A stretch of DNA of 64,000 bases from Acanthamoeba lenticulata (Eukaryota > Discosea > Longamoebia > Acanthamoebidae), in contig NAVB01000233.1 of NCBI GenBank assembly GCA_002179805.1, positions 141,664-205,663 on the forward strand, written 5' to 3'. The translations under genes and the position numbers were made by a program. The notes under the pieces are model-generated. The model did no database searches. It was not told the DNA's origin and was given only the letters and a program-made list of their open reading frames with translations. Of this stretch, positions 11,401 to 22,879 are shown one piece after another; the first letter of the stretch is position 1, and each line of letters opens with the position of its first letter.

Positions 11401-12178
11401 TGCAGACAGCCCTCAAACACGCGCACTTGCACGCGCCCGTAGAAGCACAGCACCTTCACGACAGGAACAATATATATTAAAAACAATAACAATAATAAAT
11501 CAACATTTACGGCGAACATAAGAGAAAAAAAAAATTGTTATAATTAAAAAGGGAAAGGGTGCTCGGACCTCGTTGGGGCGCATGCGGAGGAGGAGCGTGT
11601 GGCACTTGGAGGAAGGCGGGGCGAAGGTGAGGAGCGGGACGACGCGGTAGGCCGAGACGATGATGTTGGAGAGTTGGGTGCCGGGCACCGGAGGGATGAG
11701 GCTCGACGTCTGCCATGCGAGGGCCTCGGCGATGCGGTGCTGCTCCGCGGCCAACTGGAGCCGCTGTTGTGTGTTCTGGCGCTGCTGCTGCGTCCGCTCC
11801 ATCTCCTTCTGCAGCCGATAGCGCACTCTGTTGTTGGCTGTGGTGTCCACGAAGAAGGCGGGTGCCTCCTCTTCCTCCTCTTCCACTGGTTGCGGTGGCA
11901 ACTCCTTCTGGCCAAGATCTTGCACCTCTTCTTCCTCTTCCACTGGTCGCGGTGGCAACTCCTTCTCCTGGTGCTCACGTCTGGCTCCCGCGGCGCGCTG
12001 CTCTCGTTGAGCTGTGATGCGAAGATCAATTGGCATGGACAAATTAAATCGTTGCAAAATTCATCCAAATCGCGAACGAATGAAAGATGAAGTTGAAGGG
12101 AAAGAAGGTACCTGGACGTGCATTTCTAGCCTTCTTGGGCGGTGTCGCCTTCACTCCTTTAGAGGCCCGCCTCTTCAT
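8474..12178 (-). CDS. NOL9: Polynucleotide 5'-hydroxyl kinase Grc3/NOL9
   Basis: Nucleolar RNA kinase that acts with the LAS1 nuclease in ITS2 removal during 60S maturation. Proposed exons: 12178-12112, 12011-11569, 11453-11335, 11239-9503, 9424-9327, 9232-9099, 8975-8694 and 8611-8474, about 1005 residues. The N-terminus is basic (MKRRASKGVKATPPKKAR). The kinase P-loop GKKNTGKST lies near residue 600, followed by FLDIDLGQPEFTPAG, HFVGDISVEG and LIINTHGWLKSVG, all hallmarks of the Grc3/Clp1 kinases; the C-terminus has GIVRTIDP and a basic tail. A long acidic, Ser/Asp-rich insert precedes the kinase domain. The intron after exon 4 uses a GC donor (AAG|GCAAGT). The 5' edge of exon 7 is the least certain join. 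Confidence 0.92.
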
Positions 12179-12475
12179 TCGTGTCGATTGTCCGGACGAG
12201 CACAGAGAAAGAAAAGAAACCGAACGCGAATCTTTTCTTTCCTTGTTATGTCCGGATTAGTTAACTACTGGTCAGCCTTCCTCACCTTCTCGGCTGGTGG
12301 CCTGCAGCTTCATGACGGCGACAACGAACAACACGCTGGCCACCAGCAACTCTCCAAGCCCTTCATCTAAAAGCCATGCTGGGAAAAATTCAAGATGCTC
12401 TATTCACCTCTGGCGCCTCTGCGCCAGCGGCTTGTGTATATCGGGCTTTACAGGGGAGAAGGGAAGAGAGGATGA

Positions 12476-12961
12476 TCAGAAGACATCGCCCCAGGGCTTG
12501 CCGAGGTCAACCACAGGCTCGACGATGCGCACTCGAAGGAGCACGAAGAAGAAGAACAGCACGTGGAGCGCGAACAGGACGAAGAGGAACAGGGCACCGA
12601 TCTTGGAGCTCACTCCGAGGCACAGGCCCATGATGACGAGCAGCATTGCGGCCTCCACGCCCAGCGCTGCCATGGTCCGCCAGAAGTGCTTGTGCCACAA
12701 GTCGGAGAGGGTGAGCTGCTGCGCACGCCCGTAGCGCCGACTGAAGTCATGCATGACAGGGTCTTCAGACGCGTCTTCTTCGGCATCGTTGGTCTGCACC
12801 GGAGCGGTGTCAGAGTAGTAGATCCATTCATCTTCTTCTTCGACTAGTTCGTCGAGGAGAAAGTCATCCTTCAGTTTCGTCGAGTCGGAAAGGCGCGATG
12901 CAGAGCATGCGCAGAGCGAGGCTAGCAAGAGGCTGAGGAGGAAGAGACTGATGAGACGCAT
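12476..12961 (-). CDS. Secretory-pathway membrane protein, unrecognised
   Basis: Single exon, 161 residues. It starts with a clear signal sequence (MRLISLFLLSLLLASLCACSA), then about 80 acidic residues (DELVEEEDEWIYY, NDAEEDASEDP) and two strong hydrophobic segments near residues 103-123 and 125-147, ending in a short charged tail (GKPWGDVF). This predicts an acidic lumenal or extracellular domain with a C-terminal membrane hairpin. I recognise no family and assign no function. An in-frame extension upstream to 13147 exists but lacks signal-like character and would bury the signal sequence, so the ATG at 12961 is preferred. Confidence 0.7.
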   Translation of the reverse strand: MRLISLFLLSLLLASLCACSASRLSDSTKLKDDFLLDELVEEEDEWIYYSDTAPVQTNDAEEDASEDPVMHDFSRRYGRAQQLTLSDLWHKHFWRTMAALGVEAAMLLVIMGLCLGVSSKIGALFLFVLFALHVLFFFFVLLRVRIVEPVVDLGKPWGDVF

Positions 12962-13335
12962 TGAAGAGTGGTTGTGATGGTGTTGGAGTGAGTTGGGAGG
13001 ATTGGCAGAGTACAGTTGCGTTGAAGAAGAGGGCAAAAAAGGCCACAAGGCAGTTTCTGCTACCACGCCCAGCCCAAGGCTTTCGGTCGCGGAGGGATTC
13101 CGCTCATCGTCTAGAAATCTCGACAGAATCGCCACTGGTACAGGCACCTATTGGCCCATATGCTTTTAACCTGATCACCACCCAATGCCTTCTGAGTGAA
13201 TTCTCCATATGGACTGTAGGAGAACACAGGGTCGTGCTTGGGTGGTGTGCTGGAACTACTACAACTAGGTTTTAAATGTATGAGAATAATAAATAAATAA
13301 AGCAACAATTATATAAAACAATCCGAATACTCGAG

Positions 13336-15517
13336 TCAGCAAAGGACGCAGCAGCAGGCTCGTCCTCGCTTGGCCGCGGGCGCGGGGTCGCCGCTCAGGA
13401 GCGGCGCCTTGGCGTCGTCCATGAACGTGGTCCCGTGCGGCGGCGACGCCGCTGGTCGTCGCAGGCCGGACTCGTCGCCTCCCTCGTCTCGTTCCGTTTC
13501 GGTGGTGTCCTCCTCCTCTTCAACACTCTGCTTTTCGTCGTCGTCATCATCATCATCATCATCCTCTATCTTGTGTTTCTTGCTGTCCTTCTTCTTGTCC
13601 TCGGCGGCTTGCTTCTGGCGCTGCCGGAGGATGCGATCGCGCTTCGTCAGGCTCTTGTGCAGCGCCGTCTTCCGCGCCCTGTCGTGGAAGCTGCCAACGA
13701 CGGCGGCCTTCTTATGGTTCAAAAGCTGGTGCTGCGCCTCGATCTCGGCCACGAACGGATGCTGCAGCAGCGCCCGAGCTGCAGAGCGCGCACCACATCG
13801 CACACCACACATCACCCAGTCAAGACACACGATGAGCGGCTGGCCTACGCACTGCACTCGATGATGCAGAGGACAGGACACCTGTTGGCCGGGCATCGGG
13901 GTCCTTGGCGAGACACTGCGCGACAAAATCCTCAAACTCGGGCGACCACTTGCGCTTCTTGGGCTTCTTCGGTTTCTTGTTCTTCTTCTTTTCGCCTCCA
14001 TCGGCCATGTCAGCGCGCTTGACCTCCAGGTCGGCCAGGCGCGGGGGCGGGCGCTCCACGATGGCCCGCATGGCCTCCATCGGGCCGTCCTCCCAGTAGG
14101 GCGGCTGCCCGTACGCCTGCTCCCCGCCGACCGACGACACACGGGACATCGGTCATGGTGAGCCTCCATGGCCATGGCGGGGGAGAGCGTCGAACAGCTT
14201 GCAAGCGCAGGACAGGACGAAGCACGCGCCGCACGTACGAGTTCGATGGCCGTGATGCCCAGCGACCACACGTCGCAGGCGGGCCCGGCCCGCGGCTGCC
14301 CGCGCTCAAACAGCTCTGGCGCCATCCAGTACCTGGGGTGGTGCATGCCGCGCATACCACATCGCGTGTAAGTCTGCCGTGGAATGGCGCGAAACGTAGT
14401 CGCGCCACACGAACCGCGTGCCGGCGACGGGTCGCTTGCCGTCGTGGGCGTCGTCGATCTTGCGGGCGAGTCCAAAGTCAGCGAGCTTGGCGGCGCCCGA
14501 GGCCGTGATGAGGACATTGTTGGCCTTCACGTCGAAATGCGTGATCGGCGGCTTCTGCTCATGCAGGTAGGCCAGTCCCTGCGAGCACCAGACAAGACCC
14601 ATAATGTCAACAAGCACGTACGCTGATGGCCGCACAGAGCGACAACGAGAGAGGTGGGCTCCTACGTGGAGGGTGGTGTGGAGCACGAAGGCGATCTGCT
14701 TCTCCTTCATGGCCGGCAGGTTGATCGTTTCCATGAGATCCCGGACGGAGCCCGCTTCGCAGTACTCCATAAGGATCCACAAGCGGGTCCGATCGGGCCA
14801 CAAGCTGCCGTAGTACTGCACCACGTAGGGCGACACCAGTTGCCTCAAGAGCTCGATCTCTGTTCTCCCCCCCCCCTTCGTCAGAGAAAGAATGAAAGCG
14901 ACGAAAAACGAAAACGACGCACCTTGGGTGATGCCGCGACGAATGTCCTCAGCGAGGGAAGGGTCGCCAGCTTGGCTCATGCGGTCGAGAATGGAAAGGT
15001 CGATCTCCTTGATGGCCAGCTGGAAGCCGCTACGGTGAGTGGCTCGGAAGACCTTGCCAAAGGCGCCCTGCCCGATGGGCTCCTTGTTGAGCGCGAACAT
15101 GTCGCTCTTCCTCTTGCTGGTCCCCTTCCTCGCTCCGCCCTTGCCGTCACTCTCTGCGCCGTCGTCCTCGTCCAAGTTGGCAAAGGGCGACCAAACGAGC
15201 TCAGCATCAACGTGAATACGATGTGTAGAGCGAATGGGTCCACTGACGCTCATGACCGGACGATGAGCCTCATGAGCCTCTCCAAGATTTGTCGTGCTGG
15301 GTTGAATTCCCTCCTGATTATCCCCCGCCTCGGCCTCCACACCCTTGCCCTTGTGCTTTTTGCCCAGCAGCTTTGCTTTGAGCTTCTTCTTGACGTTTCC
15401 CTTGCCCTCCCCGCCCACGCCTTTCTTCTTTGTCTTCTCACTTCCTCGTTCCTTTTCTTCTTCACGTTCGTCTCCCTTGTCAGCATGACGCCATTCCTTG
15501 GGCAGCGCCTTCCTCAT
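13336..15517 (-). CDS. STE20-like protein kinase with C-terminal CaaX-type motif
   Basis: Six exons fit in phase (15517-14923, 14859-14666, 14578-14415, 14332-14239, 14116-13882, 13778-13336), giving 574 residues. A lysine-rich N-terminus precedes the kinase domain: GQGAFGKV glycine loop, LAIKEIDL lysine, LMEYCEAGSVRDLM, catalytic loop HFDVKANN, LADFGLARK and GTRYWMAPEL. The catalytic Asp, Lys and Asn are present, but the usual HRD arginine is Phe. A lysine-rich insert (KKKNKKPKKPKKRK) sits late in the C-lobe. The tail has an Asp run and ends CCCVLC, which fits a CaaX box (CVLC) with two extra Cys suitable for palmitoylation, suggesting membrane anchoring. The subfamily within STE20 is not clear. 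Confidence 0.87.
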
Positions 15518-15621
15518 TTTTCACTCGCTCACCGATGTCTCATCTGGAATTGTTCTTCAATCGTTCAAATATTGGTAATAATTTTGCTTTTTTTTTGCTT
15601 TTTTTTGGTGCCACGGAGAAC

Positions 15622-18533
15622 TCAAGATGAAGATGGTGGCGGCGTCCACATGTGGCCTGGACGGCCTTGTGGGTACTCGGTCTCACGAATGGCCGGGAAG
15701 GGCGGAAGCGCGGGTGGAAGGGCAGAGTGCAGCTGCGTGAGATCGCCCAGGCCCTTGCCGCCCTCCTCCTCCATGCGCGCCCGCATCATCCGCTGCTGCC
15801 TGATCCAGCTGTTCCACTCCTGTGGTGTCGTCATTGCCAGCCAAACAACAACAAAAAAAACAACCACGTGATGAGCCCCAATGCATTGCAGCATAAGATG
15901 AGGTCTGCATGTGTGTGGTTACGTATGCACCTTTTCCTTGTTGGCAGACTGAAGGGTGAGATTGAGCATGATGTCCGCATGATTCACGTCCTGTTGAGTT
16001 CAAGATTGTAGTTTCAGGTTCATGATCAGTTGTTGTGGTGATGAAGAAGAGAAAAGAAGAGGATTGGGTGAGTGAGGAGCGCAAACATTAATGGTGAGGA
16101 TCTCATGCTGGATCTTCTTGGCGAGGTCCTGGGCTTCCTTGAGGCTGATGCCCTCGTTGCCGAAGAGCAGATCCACCTCCACCGTGAGCCGCTTGTTGTA
16201 GTAGTGGCAGCACATGTACGACAGGTACACCTGAACCGCCGCGCATCATCTCCGATTGAGACAACAACAACCACAAGCAAGAGCAGCGGTGGCTTTGTGG
16301 AGCAGAAGACCGCGCACCTCAGGGAATCGATCGACCTTGGCGACGACGTCGCGGTAGATCTCTGACTGCGGCCGCATCAGCGTCTGCAGCGTCTGCGACT
16401 GCGGCGGCTCCGGGTCCACGTGCACCTGTGCGCGCCACCGCCGCGACCGCGCGCGTGTTGGGTGGGCGCCTTGTTAGCCAACACCACGATGGTCGGAAGA
16501 GAGCGAGGACGCGAACCAAAACGTCATGGACTTGGGGGATGGCGTCGAGCAGCGTGAGCCGCACACGCTTGGCCACTTGGTGCGCGGCCGACACACTCAA
16601 GAGGTGGTCCACCTGGATCTTGACATCCACCATGCTGTAGGTCCCCATCTTTCGTGCCCTGCGCCAACGCAATCGCCACAGCCGACAGGAGTTGAGCCAA
16701 GCTGGACACGGATCAAGCGGAATTCGAGAAAGAAAAAAAAAAACCTGATCTTGCGGGCCTCGACGACGCCTTCGACATCGCGGATGAGCTTCTCCATGTA
16801 GGTCAGCATGTCGCGGTCAATTGACGCATCCGTCAGCTCCCGCACGCTCTTCATGCCCATTTCTGTCGTCCCCAACATGGCCGCATTGAGTGAGTGAGGG
16901 AAGCGGAGAGGAAGGGTACAAAGGCGATCATCGGTACCGACGCCCATCTTGACAATCATCGCGCCGACGGCAAGGCCGGCCACGGGGTCGAGCCACGCGA
17001 AGCCGTACTGCGCACCGGCCACGCCCGCCAGCGCCACCACCGACGATATGGCGTCTGCGTCGCCATACAATCACGCGCGCAACCCCGCGCCGGTTGCGTG
17101 AGTGAGTCCCGTTCAGGCCTGGAGGCGAGGAGATGCGCGACGGAGAGGCATCGCGCGAGGGCAGGGAGGAAGTACCGGTGCGGTGGTGCCACGCGTTGGC
17201 GATGAGCAGCTCGCTGCCGGCCCGCTTCCCGACGCGCACCGTCGCGTGATACAGCGCCTCTGTAATCCCAAAAAAAAAAGGAAAAAGGAAAGGCATAAAG
17301 TTAATGCTGGTTCTCAAGCTTTCAACAACAGGATGAAAAAAAGGGGAAGACCTTTGAAGAGGATGGAGCCGACGGCACCATAGAGCGCCAGGTTGGACGG
17401 CACCTCTGTTTTGTCCGACACCACACACATCAGAAGGCGGGCCACGATTATACGTGGCGCATCAGCTTCATCACGTGCCGTTAGACATGTTGAGGAGCGA
17501 ATCAACGGCGTGGCCGCCGATGCCCACGCCGGTGGCCACCAGCGTCACCGCCACCAGGAAGGTGCCTACACGAAGTTTGGGGGGGGGGGCGTAAGAGGCC
17601 GCACTTTGCCCGGCGTGCGGAGCTGAAAGGCGGCAAGTACCCATGGTCTCGAACTTGCCATGTCCGTACGGATACTGCGCGTTGTGGGGCAACTGGCGAG
17701 CAAGACGCGTGTATGTGTGTCAGACAGATCGTAACACGTACAAGAGTACATCAACACCACAAACACACCTGCATCATGTGGATGGCCCAGAGGGTTACGA
17801 CATCAGAGATGCCATCGGTGAAGGAGTGCACAGCGTCGGCCACGAGCGCCTGCGAGTTGCCCATCTAGTCGATTGTGCGTGCGTGCCATGGCGCGTGAGC
17901 GTGAGTGTCGAGCACAACGCGAGGGTGTGCCGTGTGCGGTGGAGTGCACAGTGCGCGTACCGTGCCAGCGATGGCCTTGCCCGTGCCAAGGAGCAGGTTG
18001 AGGCCAAGTCCGACCCACGTGATGACCCGCATCTGCCGGTTGTGCTGTTGCGCGTCAGCCGCTTCCCGCTTGTAGTCCACCGCTTCACTGTCTTCTCGGC
18101 TAGAGGAGGTCTCGGCGTTCGAGTTCTCCTCGGTGGAGGCTTGGCCTGAGATCATGCGCCACAGGGCTGCCAATGAGAAGGACGAGGAAGATGGAGAAGA
18201 ATCAGAAGCCCGTGAATGGCGATCGGAGGATGGACGTGAATCTCGTGGTGGCGAAGTGCTCCCTCCGTGGAATCGTGCTTGTGTGTAGAGAGGGAGTGTC
18301 GTCGCAGCGTAGAGGGATGAAGAGAGCGAAGAGGAACGTGGGAGAGAAATGGGGCAACGCATTGCGTAAGATGGGGAGGTTGTGGTGATAAATCGTTGTC
18401 GAGAGTGTTCTGCGAGTGATGGCGTCGCTGCCCCGAGGCCTCTTCGCATCTGCGGTCCCGCTGTGGAGTGCAGCCCTCGCGGACCTCCTCCCCGCATGGC
18501 GGCCATCTGTGGCTGCCGCGCCAGTTGTCGCAT
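15622..18533 (-). CDS. Cation diffusion facilitator transporter, SLC30A9 (ZNT9)-like, probably mitochondrial
   Basis: Probable Zn2+/H+ antiporter. Thirteen short exons can be joined in phase (18533-17961 through 15819-15622), about 612 residues. The first ~95 residues are rich in Arg and Ser with no acidic residues for long stretches, as in mitochondrial presequences. CDF membrane motifs follow: ALVADAVHSFTDGISD with the metal-binding HxxxD, PYGHGKFE after TM3, and LIANAWHHRTDAISS with the second metal site. The C-terminal cytoplasmic-type domain is present (MVDVKIQVDHLLSVSAAH). In metazoans SLC30A9 exports zinc from mitochondria, and the presequence makes the same location likely here. The join at 17479/17405 needs a GC donor. 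Confidence 0.88.
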
Positions 18534-18739
18534 TTCTGGAGATTTGTATTGTTTTTTGCTTCTCCCTTCTTTTCGCTGCGATTGTTCTGTTTAATAAATA
18601 ATTTTTTTTCTTTTTATTGTACGCGGTGATGTCGTGTTGAGTGTGGTCGACGGGGTGATGTCGAGCCCACAGCACAAGGGCCGTGGCCCAACCACAGCAG
18701 CAGCGCAGCACCACCACCGAGCCGACCGGGGCAACAAGC

Positions 18740-21700
18740 TCAGAGAAGAGGCCCGGCGACCTCCCTCTTGCGCTTGCCCGGAGCGTCACCACCAGCGCTC
18801 AACGGCGTCGCCCGCGCGTGGCCCATATGTACAACGTTGTAGGCGGACGCTGATGGCGCTGACGACAATGAGATGGACGAGGCCGCCGCATGTGGGCCGT
18901 CGCTCAGCATTGACGCATGCGCGTGGTGGCTGTGGTGCTGGCCAGCATGGCCGCTGTGATGGCTGTGGTGCTGGTGGTGGTGATACGACTGCTGGTGGTG
19001 GGGCGGCCTGTGGGCGGCACCGGCTGGAGGCCGGTTGTACGACATCGGGGGCAGTTCGTGTCGCGGGCCATCCGAAAAGTGGCTGCCACCACCGCCGCCG
19101 AGGGCCGACGACGTCAGTGCCGACGACGTCGAAGGCCGACCACCAGGCAGCCCACTGCCGCCGGCACGGGGGTAGTATTCTCCATTCCTCGCTGGAAAAT
19201 GACCACTGCCGGCAGGCGCGGCGGCACCAGCAGCGTGGTGATGGTGGTGGCTCGCCGTCATCGGGGCCGAATGGGCCATGTGGTGGCTCGTGCGGTGCTG
19301 CGTTGTCGTCGCCGTCGGCGTGGGCAAGAGGCCACCGCCGCCACCACCTTGCGGCACCGCACGACCATGGGCCGCAGCGGAAGTCGACGAAGGTGGCGCG
19401 GCCGAGTGGTAGTGCTGCCCGTTTCGCGGTAAACTGGCCGACGAAGACGAGGGCACGCGCTGTCCAGGCTGAGCCGCATGCCGGTGGGACGACGAGGTCA
19501 TCATTGTCTGTGCTGGGCCTCCAGTACCCACTCCTCCAATGCTAGAAGCCACGGGCGGTGGACGGCTTCGCGCAGCATCGGCAAAGGTGGTGTAGCCAGC
19601 AGGACCTCGACCAGCCAGCGTCGGTGTAGGCAGAAGACCATCGCCTCCGACCGTTGAGGAAGAAGGCGCGGCACCAGAGTGGCGGCCGGCGGGGGCCGGC
19701 GGGGGGGCGTGCGTTCCGTGAGCCGCGGGACCCCATTGGGCGCCAAGGGGCGGATTCTGCCGAGCCGGCGCGTAGTGACGCTGGTGGAGGGCGTAGTGCG
19801 ACGACGATGATGACGACGAAGAGGCCGGGTAGTCGGTACGAGAAGCGACTGGTCCGCCGGCACCGAGGGCGTAATGTGCTCCAGGGTGGTGCGGCGGATA
19901 CGGCTGAGCTCGAAGGGGCGCCACTTGCACGTTCGCGCCGTAGCCGTTCACCTTCTGTCGCTTGGGCTGCCGCTCGTTCTGTCGCGTCTTCTTGGCCTCG
20001 TACTCGTGCATTGCCGGATAGTGCGGCAACCTGATCGACAGACAGAGATCAGCCCAGGTCTTCACCTTTTGTTTCACCTCATGACGGAAGCAGCAACGTA
20101 CTCCATGGCCTTGCATGGCAGCGGATCCGACCAGAAGTAATCATGGTCGAGCGCCTCAGAGGCCGAAGGACGCTGAGCGGGATTGAGAGCGAGCATCTTG
20201 GACAGGAGGTCGAGCGCACGCGGATCGAACTTGCCGAAGACCTCGGTCAATCGATTCCGATGACCCATCAGGCCGCTCAGCTGCTTATAGCCATCCAGCT
20301 TGGTCACACCCGGCCAGTTCCGCTCGTCAGGTGTACCGCACGTCTTGACAATGAGCTCCAGCTGATGCTTCTCCTCGCGCCCCGGGAACGGCGACTGGCG
20401 CGTCAGGAGCTCGATGAACAAGCATCTGCCAGCAACTTTCATGAGTCCAGCGTTTCTCAGAGCGGGGACCACATATAAGCAGAGTGAGTGCACTAGTGCA
20501 ACGTACCCAGCACTCCAGATGTCGACCTTGGGGCCATAAGCGTTTACGCCGAGCAGAAGCTCAGGCGCGCGATACCACAGCGTTACAACGTTCGTCGAGA
20601 ACGTGCGTCGCCGAATGTAGTTGGACGCCAAGCCGAAGTCAGCCAACTTCAACTGACCGTGGTTCAGCAGCAGATTGGCCGCTGTGTGCGTCGAACGAAC
20701 GCAGCAGAGCGAAACAGAGAGAGAGACGATAAAAGATAAAGACAACAGCTGGGTTTAGCGGAAACCGTTTTGTGCTCAACCTCCTCCCTCTCCGTCGAGG
20801 TCGCTTCTGGAGAGCGAAGTGAGGGAGCCAGCGCTGTAGGTTACCTTTAATGTCTCTGTGCATGATGCCCGCGCTGTGGCATTGGTGGAGGCCCTCGAGC
20901 ACTTGCTTGAAGAGACATTTGGTCTGCGCCGGAGTGAACTGCAGGTTCTTCAACGACAACAGACCGGAAAGATCGTTCTCCATGTACTCGAAAGCCAACA
21001 CCAGCTCGCCCTCTGTCATACAAAGACCAAGTAACCGATTTGGTTTAGCTCAAATCCCCATCCTATAATGCATATGGGCGGAAGGAGATTGTACCCTTCG
21101 TGAAAAAAGTTCCCTCGAGCTTGATGATGTTGGGGTTATCGTGAAGCATCTGGAGATACTTAATTTCCCTCACAGCCGTGAATGGAAGCTGCAATATAAA
21201 CATAGGAAGGGGTCCAAAAGAGGAGAGACACAAAGAGAGACAGAGAGAGAGAGAGAGAGAATGGACGGCGTAAGAGAATGATATTGAGGACAGAGGTGAA
21301 CATGGTGTGTATACCCCCTCGTCATCCTCGGTCGGAAAAACGACTTTGAGCGCGGTAATCTTGTTAGTGTGAATGTTTCGCGCCTTGAATACGCGCCTGG
21401 TGGCAGATGGCGAAAACAAAGGAAGAGGTGAGTAAAAGTGATCCAGGAAGGAGCTACGTAGAAGACGGTTCGTCGGGGGTACGAAGGGAGGTTTATTCCA
21501 TGATGCTGGCAATCCACGCCTAAAAAATACAAAGTAGAGCAGATACTGACGCGAACACAGAAGAGAGAAAACAGAAGACAGACTGGTGGTGGTGGGGGGG
21601 AGAACGCACCCGTAGGTTCCTTCGCCGACCTGCTCGATGATAGCAAAATCATCAAAGGTAAGGCGTTGTCGAAGACCTACTTCAGGTTTCTTAAAGATCA

Positions 21701-21776
21701 TCATTCCCGCGGAGTCCCCGCCCAGAGGTGGTTGAACTTGCCCATTGTCTACTGAGGGTTGTTGGACGGCGAGCAT
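18740..21776 (-). CDS. Cyclin-dependent kinase, CDK12/CDK9/Ctk1 group
   Basis: Likely transcriptional CDK acting on the RNA polymerase II C-terminal domain. Seven exons fit in phase: 21776-21610, 21396-21315, 21188-21095, 21012-20845, 20681-20507, 20425-20102 and 20030-18740, 766 residues. All kinase motifs are intact: GEGTYGRVFKA, ALKVVFP, HRDIKAANLLL, LADFGLAS, and FSTNVVTLWYRAPELLLG with the activating Thr. The cyclin-binding helix reads PFTAVRE instead of PITAIRE or PITALRE. The last ~430 residues are one low-complexity exon rich in His, Ser, Gly and Pro, ending in a basic cluster (GKRKREVAGPLL) that may be a nuclear signal. A long disordered C-terminal extension also occurs in CDK12 and CDK13. 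Confidence 0.9.
21242..21260. repeat. (AG)n microsatellite in a CDK gene intron
   Basis: A near-perfect AG dinucleotide run lies in the intron between exons 2 and 3 of the CDK gene (intron 21314-21189). On the coding strand it reads CT and may act as part of a pyrimidine tract. No function beyond that is implied. Confidence 0.9.
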
Positions 21777-22245
21777 TCAACGGCTGGTGATGAGGAAAAG
21801 TCGAGAGGGGCGAAAAGATCGACTCCTTTGTGCGCTCTCGAAAGAAGAAGAAACCAGAGAAATAGTATCCTCTTCTGAAGAACCACACAATCCTCCGCGG
21901 CTTAAGCAGAAACGAAAGAAAAAGAAGAGATGATGATGATGATGATGGATTGAGGAAGATGACGCAGACGGGCAGAGGCTTCGCTGCAGAACGGAACAGG
22001 AGAAGGAGCCAAAAGCCCAGGCGACGTGGCCGCCTTGTCGCCCAAAGCCGAGAAAAGTCTTGGGATTAGTCCGCTTCCCCGAACGCAGCTCCGAGGTTGC
22101 GACCAATCGGAGCACACTAAAAGATATTTTTCATGCCTGTGTAGCATTCTTGAAGAAGTGAAAAAATCAAGAAAATAACATGGAAAAGAAACTGTCGGCC
22201 TGCACCCATTACGACAAATTGCTCTCCTGATTTCTGCAGCTTGCC
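21777..22245. other. Divergent intergenic region (CDK gene / UPF0538 gene)
   Basis: Both flanking genes start here and point away from each other, so promoters for both must lie in these ~470 bases. It contains a short GAT trinucleotide run at about 21931-21946 and AT-richer sequence around 22120-22185. No gene, RNA or clear TATA box is assignable. Confidence 0.6.
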
Positions 22246-22879
22246 ATGTCGGTTGTGCTAACGATTTATCTGGTTAAATCGTTCGAATATCGCACCATGA
22301 AGACCATGGTGATTAAAGATGTTGATCTCAACATTAAGGCTTCAGCGTTATTGGCCCAAATTGTTTCTAATATCCTTTTCATCGCCCCTCCCCGTCAACT
22401 CTCTCTTCCCTCCCCCCTCCCCCCCAAACATCACGTTGGAGTCCGTAACTCTTGCGCACACATTCAAAACCAAGCCGCTTTCGCGCCGTACCGAAATGCA
22501 AGTCTGGGTACGTTTCGACTGTCTGTGTGTGTGTGAATATGGGACAAATAACTGACCCTCGCTGGCAGATACGCTGCGTATAATGACGAAGGCGCATGGA
22601 GCGAAGGTACTGTCACTTTTCTGGCGCGCCTTGATCCTAAAATTGTCACTCATTTACCAACCATCAGCCAAACAACATTTACTTCATCAATGAGGAGCAA
22701 GAACCTTTCGACTTGGACAAGTCGCTTGCCGAACTTGGCGTGGGTACGATCTCTTCTGCTTGCTGCGCAGCTCGGCCCTGCTGCTGACGCCCTTTGGCAC
22801 AGAACACGAAACCGAGATTTCGTGCTACAACTCGGCTCAGTTTGCTGCCTTCAAGCTCAATCCTCAAATGAAGTGGTGA
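22246..22879 (+). CDS. UPF0538 family protein (C2orf76 homologue)
   Basis: Small conserved eukaryotic protein of unknown function. Five exons (22246-22393, 22475-22507, 22569-22606, 22668-22743, 22803-22879) give 123 residues against about 126 in human. The family signatures are present: an N-terminal beta strand with LVKSFEYR, the central DTLRIMTKAHGAK block, and the C-terminal ETEISCYN segment ending QMKW. The agreement in length and the unbroken family motif across four splices support the model; the exon 1-2 boundary is the least certain. No localisation signal is visible. Confidence 0.82.

Noticed and set aside
14654..15871. 405-codon plus-strand frame
   Set aside because: Shadow of the STE20-like kinase exons on the minus strand; no recognisable fold.
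18634..19545. 303-codon plus-strand His/Arg/Gly-rich frame
   Set aside because: Antisense to the low-complexity C-terminal exon of the CDK gene.
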